From: Nocardiopsis xinjiangensis YIM 90004
GTDB taxonomy: Bacteria; Actinomycetota; Actinomycetes; Streptosporangiales; Streptosporangiaceae
NCBI RefSeq assembly: GCF_000341145.1
Contig: NZ_ANBE01000029.1
Coordinates: 1-40,671, forward strand
Direction of reading: 5' to 3'
DNA: 40,671 bases
Position 1 is the first letter of the stretch; each line of letters opens with the position of its first letter. The position numbers and the translations under genes were made by a program. Below, piece by piece: positions 34,533-40,671 of the stretch. The notes under the pieces are model-generated. The model was given only the letters and a program-made list of their open reading frames with translations, did not search any database and was not told where the DNA came from.

Positions 34533-35918
34533 GTGGGCCACCCATCTGCGACCGTTTCCGAAGCGGACACCGGGCTGCGTGAGGCCGGCGCCGAGGCCGT
34601 CGACCTGGCCCGGGACCTGATCCGGCGCGACTCGACCAATCACGGCGGCGGGGACGGCGACGAACGCGGGGTCGCCGAGTTCGCCGCCGAGGCCCTGAGC
34701 ACCGGCGGGCACGTCCCACAGGTCCTGGAGTCGGCCCCCAGGCGGGCCAACACGGTGCTGAGGATCCCCGGCACCGACCCGGCCGCGCCGGCGCTGCTGG
34801 TGCACGGGCACCTGGACGTGGTTCCGGCGGCCGCCGAGGACTGGACGGTCCCGCCCTTCTCCGGAGAGATCGACGACTGCCCCGTCACCGGTGAACCCGC
34901 CCTGTGGGGGCGCGGGGCCGTGGACATGAAGAACACCGTCGCGCAGATCATCGCGGTCGTGCGGTACTGGGCCCGGTACGGTCTGCGGCCGCGCCGCGAC
35001 GTCGTCATCGCGCTGGTGGCCGACGAGGAGGACAGCGCCCGCTACGGCGCCGACTTCCTGGTACGTGAACACCCCGAACTGTTCGAGGGGTGCACGGTCG
35101 GTATCGGTGAGGGCGGCGGGGAGACCATCCACGCCACCACGGTCTCGGGCCGCCCGGTACGCCTGTACCCGGTGGGGGCGGCCGAGCGCGGCAGCGCCTG
35201 GTTGGACCTGCGCGCCGAGGGCACCGCCGGGCACGGGTCCCGGCCCCCGGGCGACAACGCGGTGACGTCGCTGGCGGAGGCGATCTCCCGCATCGACCGG
35301 CACGAGTGGCCGCTGCACTTGACCCCGGTCACCCACTCGGCCATCGACGCGATCGCACGCGCCCTGGAGGTGGAGCGCTCCCCGGGGGACACCGACACCT
35401 ACGCCGCCGTCGCCGAACTGGTGGAGCGCTTCGGCCGGGCGGCCCCGCTCATCGGCCCGACGGTGCGCAACAGCGCGGCCCCGACCATGCTCTCGGCCGG
35501 TTACAAGGTCAACGTGGTCCCGGGCGAGGCGCTCGGCGGTGTGGACGGCCGGGTCCTGCCGGGCGCGGAGGAACAGTTCACGCGTGCCATGGACGAGCTC
35601 ACCGGGGAGCGTGTGTCCTGGGACTTCGCCCACCACTCGCCTCCGGTGTCCGCCCCGGTGCACTCCCCCGCGTTCTCGGCGATGCGCGAGGCGCTGGTGC
35701 AGAGCGATCCCGAGGCGTACGTGGTTCCGGTGTGCCTGGCCGGGGGCACCGACGCGAAGGTCTTCGCGCGCCTGGGCATCGACTGTTACGGGTTCTCTCC
35801 ACTGCTTCAGAGCGCGGACATGGACTACACGAGCCTGTTGCACGGTGTGGACGAGCGTGTGCCGTTGGAGGGTCTGCGGTTCGGGGTGCGCGCCCTGGAC
35901 ACGTTCCTGCGTTCTTGA
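34533..35918 (+). CDS. M20/M25/M40 family metallopeptidase
   Basis: A 461-aa di-zinc hydrolase of the ArgE/DapE/carboxypeptidase G2 family. The zinc ligands and base are recognisable: His93 and Asp95 (VHGHLDVVP), bridging Asp131 (WGRGAVDMKN), and Glu165-Glu166 (VADEEDS). A lid/dimerisation insert occupies about residues 225-340 (GHGSRPP). A distal His is probably the one in LLHGVDERV near the C-terminus. The start is GTG 34533 with GTGAGG upstream. The precise substrate (dipeptide, N-acyl amino acid) is not predictable. It sits between a D-aminopeptidase and an LD-carboxypeptidase, which suggests a peptide substrate. Confidence 0.93.
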   Translation: MGHPSATVSEADTGLREAGAEAVDLARDLIRRDSTNHGGGDGDERGVAEFAAEALSTGGHVPQVLESAPRRANTVLRIPGTDPAAPALLVHGHLDVVPAAAEDWTVPPFSGEIDDCPVTGEPALWGRGAVDMKNTVAQIIAVVRYWARYGLRPRRDVVIALVADEEDSARYGADFLVREHPELFEGCTVGIGEGGGETIHATTVSGRPVRLYPVGAAERGSAWLDLRAEGTAGHGSRPPGDNAVTSLAEAISRIDRHEWPLHLTPVTHSAIDAIARALEVERSPGDTDTYAAVAELVERFGRAAPLIGPTVRNSAAPTMLSAGYKVNVVPGEALGGVDGRVLPGAEEQFTRAMDELTGERVSWDFAHHSPPVSAPVHSPAFSAMREALVQSDPEAYVVPVCLAGGTDAKVFARLGIDCYGFSPLLQSADMDYTSLLHGVDERVPLEGLRFGVRALDTFLRS

Positions 35919-35984
35919 GCGGAGCGGCAGCAGGAGGGTGGCCCGCGGCCCGCAGGGGGCGCGGGCCCGGACGAAGGGTGAAGA

Positions 35985-36965
35985 ATGGGTGAGACGGCGG
36001 CCGGGGTCCGGGCGGGACGACAGATCCCCGTGGAGGTGCCCGTGCTGGAACGCCCGCCGCGGTTGTCGCAGGGCTCCCGGGTGCGCCTGGTGGCGCCGTG
36101 CAGCCCGGTGCCGCCGGAACAGCTGGAGGCCGCGGCGGCGGTGCTGTCCGGGTGGGGGCTCGAGGTCCGGCTCGCCCCGCACGTACGCGACCACCATCCC
36201 CGCCTGCCCTACCTGGCCGGTCTGGACGCCGACCGTGCCGCCGACCTGCAAGAGGCCTGGTGCGACCCGGAGGTGGAGGCGGTCCTGTGCGTGCGCGGAG
36301 GCGACGGCGCCCACCGGACGCTCGACCTGTTGGACTTCGAGGCGATGCGGGCGGCCGGCCCCAAGGTGCTGGTGGGGTTCAGCGACATCACGGCGCTGCA
36401 CGAGGCGTTCGCGGTGGAGCTGGGTGTGGCCACGGTGCACGGCCCGGTGGTGGGAACCAAGTACTTCGTGGGTGATCCGGTCGCCCAACACGAGCTGCAC
36501 AGCACCTTGTTCTCCCCGGAACAGCGGACGGTTCTGACCTCCCCGGAAGCGCACGCCCTGGTTCCGGGCCGGGTGGAGGGTGTGACCTTCGGCGGGAACC
36601 TGAGCCTGCTCAACGACGGTCTGGCGACCCCGCACAGCCGGCCTTCGGCCGCCGGCGGGATCCTGGTGCTGGAGGACATCAACGAGGACGTGGCACGCCT
36701 GGACCGGATGCTCACCCACCTGATCCGTTCGGGGTGGATGGACGGTGTGGCCGGGGTGGTGCTGGGCACGTGGACCGACTGCCCGCCGGACCCGGGCACG
36801 ATCGCCGACCTGATGCGCGACCGTCTGGAGCCGCTGGGCGTACCGGTGCTGTGGGGACTGGAGTTCGGCCACTGCGCCGCTCAGCTCACCGTCCCGCTCG
36901 GGGTCCGGGCGCAGCTGGACGCCGAGGACGGGGTTCTGCGCCTCATCGAACCCGCGCTGGCCTGA
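35985..36965 (+). CDS. S66 family LD-carboxypeptidase (LdcA/MccF-like)
   Basis: A serine peptidase that trims the L-meso-diaminopimelate to D-Ala bond of murein tetrapeptides or, in MccF relatives, cleaves acyl-sulfamoyl nucleotides. The 326-aa protein has the Ser-Glu-His triad at Ser133 (VGFSDITAL), Glu230 (LVLEDINED) and His296 (EFGHCAAQ). The usual RGGYG turn reads RGGDG. No signal peptide, so it is cytosolic and suited to recycling of imported muropeptides. ATG 35985 is preceded by GAAGGGTGAAG. It is 66 bases after the M20 gene, probably cotranscribed. Confidence 0.93.
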   Translation: MGETAAGVRAGRQIPVEVPVLERPPRLSQGSRVRLVAPCSPVPPEQLEAAAAVLSGWGLEVRLAPHVRDHHPRLPYLAGLDADRAADLQEAWCDPEVEAVLCVRGGDGAHRTLDLLDFEAMRAAGPKVLVGFSDITALHEAFAVELGVATVHGPVVGTKYFVGDPVAQHELHSTLFSPEQRTVLTSPEAHALVPGRVEGVTFGGNLSLLNDGLATPHSRPSAAGGILVLEDINEDVARLDRMLTHLIRSGWMDGVAGVVLGTWTDCPPDPGTIADLMRDRLEPLGVPVLWGLEFGHCAAQLTVPLGVRAQLDAEDGVLRLIEPALA

Positions 36966-37119
36966 GGCCGGTCACCGCCGGGCCTCGGCCCGAACGCGCT
37001 CGAGGGTGCCGGTTCCCGGTGTGGGCGAGGCACCCGCCGGGAGTCGGGGGCCGATCATGTTCCTGCCGCGCCTTGCCGGTTTCGTGCATCCGCCCTCCCC
37101 TTCCGCGTGAACTGCCGGT

Positions 37120-38049
37120 TCACCGCGAGGACAGCGCTGCGCCCAAGACTGCCGTGAGTTCCCCGGCCAAGGGCGAGGCGGGCTCGGCGGCCCGGGAACG
37201 AGCGGCCTGGTGGCCCTCGCTGCGGCACCAGTGCCACAGCCGATCCAGGTCCCCGGTGTCGGGACCGTGTTCGGAATCGTCAACCGTGACCACCGGCCAG
37301 TCCCAGGCCCCGCCCTGGGCAGCCACCTTCGCTCCGCCGGCGACCGGGTCGACCGCGAGGGCCGGTACACCGTTGCGCAGCGCGAGCACGAGCCCGTGCA
37401 GGCGGGTGGTGAGGACCAGGTCCGTGCGGGCGACCAGGGCGTCGAACTGGGCCGTGTCGGCGCAGTGCAACCCGTCACGGGTGTCGAGCCGGGTGTCCAG
37501 GGGCACCCGCGCGCAGTCCTTGCCCACCAGCCACCGGCCGAGCCGCCGGTGGACCCCCTCGTGGGCCGAACGCGCTCCGTACTCGGGCTGACCGGGGGCC
37601 TGGACGATCCCCACCACGGGCACGTCCCGTCCCGTCGGTGCCCCCGGTGCCAGGTCACGCTGCCCGCCCCGCCCCTCCACGTCGCGGGGCAGGAGCGTGT
37701 GGAAGCCTCGGGCCGCGGCGTCGTCCGGGTCGACCACCGAGACCCCGACCGCGACCCGGTGACAGTGCCGGAAACTCCGGTGCAAACTGCGGACCTGGGG
37801 TCCACTCACCGGCCCGCACACGAACACCAGGTCGGTGTGGCCGCGTTCCCGGGCCTCGTCGAGGCCGAGGCCCTCGGGGCGGAAACGGGGGCTCCATGCC
37901 GTCTCGTGGGTGATCCCGGCGGCGGCCAGTTCGGCGCACACGGCCTCGGCCGCACCGACATCGCCGGCGGTCGCCTCGCCGTCGACGAAGGAGAACCAAC
38001 CGGTGACCAGGACCCGTGCCTGCCCGTCGGCGCCCTCTCGCGTGCCCAC
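37120..38049 (-). CDS. Polysaccharide pyruvyl transferase family protein
   Basis: A 309-aa protein with the C-terminal signature of this family, LVARTDLVLTTRLHGLVLALRNGVPALAVDP (about 208-238), where the invariant TxRLHG His is expected in catalysis. The N-terminal half has a GT-B-like pattern (ARVLVTGWFSFVDGEATAGDV). Family members transfer pyruvate from PEP to surface glycans, for example CsaB and WcaK. The start is GTG 38049 with a strong GGAGGTGAGG upstream. The gene stands alone, divergent from an acyl-CoA oxidase-like gene, and no glycan biosynthesis genes adjoin, so the acceptor is unknown. Confidence 0.86.
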   Translation of the reverse strand: MGTREGADGQARVLVTGWFSFVDGEATAGDVGAAEAVCAELAAAGITHETAWSPRFRPEGLGLDEARERGHTDLVFVCGPVSGPQVRSLHRSFRHCHRVAVGVSVVDPDDAAARGFHTLLPRDVEGRGGQRDLAPGAPTGRDVPVVGIVQAPGQPEYGARSAHEGVHRRLGRWLVGKDCARVPLDTRLDTRDGLHCADTAQFDALVARTDLVLTTRLHGLVLALRNGVPALAVDPVAGGAKVAAQGGAWDWPVVTVDDSEHGPDTGDLDRLWHWCRSEGHQAARSRAAEPASPLAGELTAVLGAALSSR

Positions 38050-38196
38050 TGCCTCACCTCCGCGGGTCGGGTGGGTGCCGTGGGTGTGAGTACCTCGGCA
38101 GGCACCGGGGCAAACACCGGCCGGCAGGTGGCAGTCTGAGGTCCCCCGGTCCCTCCCCTACCGTTGGGACACAGGCGCAAGAAGGGGGACCGCATC

Positions 38197-40173
38197 ATGA
38201 ACGAACAGCCGCTACGAGTCGACGACGACGAGCTGCGGGGGCTGCTCGACGGTCAGTGGGCACACGTGCGCGAGCGTGCGCGCGACGTGCTCCAGGGGGA
38301 GGACTTCGCCCCCGTGACGGGGTTGTCGATGGAGGACCACCGTGCCCTGACCACCGAACGTCTCGGAAAGCTGGCCCAGACCGGGATGCAGACCTACGGC
38401 TTCCCGGAGGAGGTCGGCGGGTCCGGCGACGTGGGCGCCTCCGTGGTCGCCTTCGAGATGCTGGTCCCGGACCTGTCGCTCATGGTCAAGATGGGCGTGC
38501 AGTGGGGCCTGTTCGGCGGGGCGATCAGCGCGCTGGGCACCGAACGGCACCACCGCGAGTACCTTCCGGGCGTGATGTCGCTGGACCTTCCCGGCTGCTT
38601 CGCGATGACCGAGACCGGGCACGGCTCGGACGTGCAGAACCTGCGCACCACGGCCACCTACGACCCCAAGACCGAGGAGTTCGTGGTCCACACGCCCGAC
38701 GAGTCGGCGCGCAAGGACTACATCGGCAACGCCGCGCGCGACGGGCGCGCGGCGGTGGTCTTCGCCCAGCTGCACAGCGCCGGTATCGACCACGGGGTGC
38801 ACGCGCTCATGGTGCCGATCCGCAACGAGGACGGCGCTGCGGCCCCGGGTGTGACCATCGAGGACTGCGGCCACAAGGCCGGGCTCAACGGCGTCGACAA
38901 CGGCCGCCTGTGGTTCGACCAGGTGCGGGTGCCGCGCACCGACCTGCTCAACCGGTACGGCGACGTGGGGCCCGACGGTGCCTACACCAGCTCGATCGAG
39001 AGCAAGAACCGGCGTTTCTTCACGATGCTCGGCACACTCATCCGGGGCCGGATCAGTGTGGCCGGGGGCGCGGGCAGTGCGGCCAAGGCGGCGCTGTCGA
39101 TCGCGGTGCGCTACGGCGACACCCGGCGCCAGTTCACCCGCCCCGGGCCCGAGGGGGAACCGGAGCGGGAGGTGCGCATCCTCGACTACCTCGCGCACCA
39201 GCGCAAGCTCCTGCCGGCCCTGGCCCGCACCTACGCGCTGCACTTCGCGCAGGAGGAGCTGGTCACCCGCCTGCACGAACTGCACGGGGCCGAGGAGCGC
39301 GACGAGCACGCCCAGCGCGAGCTGGAGTCGCGGGCGGCCGGTCTGAAGGCGATGGCGACCTGGCACGCCGGCGACACCATCCAGACCTGCCGCGAGGCCT
39401 GCGGCGGGGCGGGCTACATCTCGGAGAACCGCATCCCGCAGCTCAAGGCCGACTCCGACATCTTCACCACGTTCGAGGGTGACAACACGGTCCTGCTGCA
39501 ACAGCTCACCAAGGGCCTGCTCACCAACTTCCAGGACGCCTTCGGCGACCTCGACCAGCTGGGTCTGGCCCGGTTCATGGCGAGCAAGATGTTCGAGACC
39601 GCCATCGAACGCACCGCCGCGGTCCCGTTGATCGACCGGCTCATCGCGGCCGCTCCGGGCCGGGGCGGCAGCACGAGCCTGTACAACCGCGGTTGGCAGA
39701 TCGAACTGTTGGAGGACCGCGAGAAGCACGTCGTCGAGGGCCTGGCCGCGCGTCTGCGCCGCGCGAGGAAGGACGGCGCCGACGCCTTCGAGGTCTTCAA
39801 CCACGCCCAGGACCATGTGCTCCGGGCCGGCCGGGTGCACATGGAACGTGTGGTCCTGGAGGCGTTCGTCGCCGGGATCGACCGCTGCGGCGACACTTCC
39901 ACCGCCAAGCTCCTCAACCGGTTGTGCGATCTGTACGTGATGTCGGTGGTCGAGGAGGACCGCGCATGGTTCCTGGAGCACGAGCGCCTGTCCACGGCGC
40001 GCGCCAAGGCCGTGACCGCGGCCGTCAACGAACTGTGCCAGGGGCTGCGCCCCTACGCGGTGCAGCTGGTGGACGCCTTCGGCTTGCGTGACGAGTGGCT
40101 GGCCGCGCCGATCGCCCTGGGGCGCGAGCACGACCGCCAGGGGGACACGGTGCCGGAGCGCGGCCGGGTGTGA
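38197..40173 (+). CDS. Acyl-CoA oxidase/dehydrogenase-like flavoprotein
   Basis: A 658-aa FAD enzyme resembling peroxisomal-type acyl-CoA oxidases more than the usual 380-aa dehydrogenases. It has the substrate/FAD loop GCFAMTETGHGSDVQNL (about 131-147), a middle beta domain with GHKAGLNGVDNGRLWFD, and the C-terminal active-site region CGGAGYISENRIPQLKADSD followed by the Glu of FTTFEGDN. An additional C-terminal helical domain of about 200 residues matches the oxidase layout. ATG 38197 has AAGGGGG upstream. It is likely to take part in fatty-acid beta-oxidation; chain-length preference and oxidase versus dehydrogenase activity are undetermined. A strong bidirectional terminator follows. Confidence 0.92.
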   Translation: MNEQPLRVDDDELRGLLDGQWAHVRERARDVLQGEDFAPVTGLSMEDHRALTTERLGKLAQTGMQTYGFPEEVGGSGDVGASVVAFEMLVPDLSLMVKMGVQWGLFGGAISALGTERHHREYLPGVMSLDLPGCFAMTETGHGSDVQNLRTTATYDPKTEEFVVHTPDESARKDYIGNAARDGRAAVVFAQLHSAGIDHGVHALMVPIRNEDGAAAPGVTIEDCGHKAGLNGVDNGRLWFDQVRVPRTDLLNRYGDVGPDGAYTSSIESKNRRFFTMLGTLIRGRISVAGGAGSAAKAALSIAVRYGDTRRQFTRPGPEGEPEREVRILDYLAHQRKLLPALARTYALHFAQEELVTRLHELHGAEERDEHAQRELESRAAGLKAMATWHAGDTIQTCREACGGAGYISENRIPQLKADSDIFTTFEGDNTVLLQQLTKGLLTNFQDAFGDLDQLGLARFMASKMFETAIERTAAVPLIDRLIAAAPGRGGSTSLYNRGWQIELLEDREKHVVEGLAARLRRARKDGADAFEVFNHAQDHVLRAGRVHMERVVLEAFVAGIDRCGDTSTAKLLNRLCDLYVMSVVEEDRAWFLEHERLSTARAKAVTAAVNELCQGLRPYAVQLVDAFGLRDEWLAAPIALGREHDRQGDTVPERGRV

Positions 40174-40194
40174 ATCCCGGGATGTGATGTGTCG

Positions 40195-40227
40195 TTCGGG
40201 CGCGGCCGGTCGCCGGCCGCGCCCGAA
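40195..40227. terminator. Bidirectional terminator
   Basis: Perfect 15-bp stem (40195-40209 with 40213-40227), 3-nt loop, between the convergent acyl-CoA oxidase-like gene and the edge gene. Confidence 0.8.
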
Positions 40228-40241
40228 GACACGGGCCCGGG

Positions 40242-40671
40242 TCAATCCTCCGTGCGGGTCCCCTCCGGGGCCGTTCCGGTCTCGGAACCGGCGCCCTCGG
40301 GCGGCAGGTCGCCCTCCTCCTCCACGCGCAGGCGGACCGGCTCCCACCACCACCAGTGCGAGCGCGGGACCCAGGAGGGCACCTCCTCCTCTGTGGCGAT
40401 ACCGGCTTCGGCGGCCACCTCCGCCAGGGCCTCGTCGATGCGGGCGATGGCGTCGAGGTCCTGGGGACGCAGGACCGCGGTCCAGGGCACGAACTCCTCA
40501 CCGAGGACCTGCAGCATCGAACGCCGCCAGCAGGCGGGCCGGTACCCCTCGTGCCGACCGTTCTCGGCGGCGGTCTGGCTGCGCACCACGTACAGGCCCA
40601 GGCGGTCGGGGTTGTTTCCGCCCGCCAGCAGCTCGGCCAGGTCGGTGGTGAACTTGCGGCCGGCGGGGGGC
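40242..40671 (-). CDS. Unrecognised protein, truncated by the window edge
   Basis: An open minus-strand frame from the stop at 40242 to the window end with no stop. The sequence before the first internal GTG (40589) reads as protein (GRKFTTDLAELLAGGNNPDRLGLYVV), so the true start lies outside. The visible C-terminal 142 residues contain RPACWRRSMLQVLGEEFVPW, an amphipathic Ala/Glu-rich helix, a striking Trp run in RSHWWWWEPVRLRVEEEG and a disordered acidic tail. No domain was recognised and no function is proposed. Confidence 0.6.
   Translation of the reverse strand, partial: PPAGRKFTTDLAELLAGGNNPDRLGLYVVRSQTAAENGRHEGYRPACWRRSMLQVLGEEFVPWTAVLRPQDLDAIARIDEALAEVAAEAGIATEEEVPSWVPRSHWWWWEPVRLRVEEEGDLPPEGAGSETGTAPEGTRTED

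Overview
The window is chromosomal DNA from a very GC-rich actinobacterium. Codons end in G or C almost throughout, GTG and TTG starts are common, and several promoters look leaderless. An actinomycete of the Nocardiopsis/Thermobifida type would fit; I infer this from gene content and not from any marker gene. I see no tRNA, rRNA, CRISPR array, insertion sequence or prophage gene. About 33 protein genes fill the window, one truncated at each edge and one frameshifted.

Layout. (1) 1-5.4 kb: the 3' part of an E2 dihydrolipoamide acyltransferase gene, an FMN reductase behind a SoxR-type box, lipB, lipA and a DUF4191 membrane protein. (2) 5.4-9.7 kb, minus strand: a DUF2975 membrane protein coupled to an XRE regulator, and two tandem LytR-CpsA-Psr (LCP) wall-polymer ligase paralogues. 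(3) 9.8-21.3 kb: an RDD membrane protein, glnA (type I glutamine synthetase behind a four-element GlnR box), a glutathione peroxidase, glnE, a secreted alpha-amylase, two envelope proteins, a RibD_C reductase and a second glnA. The order E2, lipB, lipA, DUF4191, RDD, glnA, glnE, second glnA, panB matches, from memory, the M. tuberculosis Rv2215-Rv2225 block, with accessory genes inserted between the core members.

(4) 21.4-23.9 kb: a self-contained reactive-sulfur module. It has a CsoR/CstR-family repressor with two Cys but no copper-binding His, a persulfide dioxygenase-rhodanese fusion like CstB, and a YgaP-like membrane rhodanese. Four copies of one 16-bp operator sit ahead of the three genes. 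(5) 24.0-28.9 kb: a nitric-oxide module made of nsrR (Rrf2 family) and hmp with an NsrR-type box, followed by a LuxR/LAL-type ATPase regulator that carries a one-base frameshift.

(6) 29.2-36.9 kb: panB, an F420-dependent LLM oxidoreductase convergent with NADPH:F420 reductase, a small Cys/His protein, map, and a likely murein-peptide salvage set (M55 D-aminopeptidase, M20 peptidase, S66 LD-carboxypeptidase). A relic of a toxin-antitoxin pair lies just after map. (7) 37.1-40.7 kb: a pyruvyltransferase-family protein, an acyl-CoA oxidase-like flavoprotein and a truncated unknown gene.

The unifying theme is regulation visible in cis. Redox (SoxR), persulfide (CstR-like), NO (NsrR), nitrogen (GlnR plus GlnE adenylylation) and maltodextrin (MalR-like) control sites can all be seen. 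The sulfur module is the most complete and most interesting local system.
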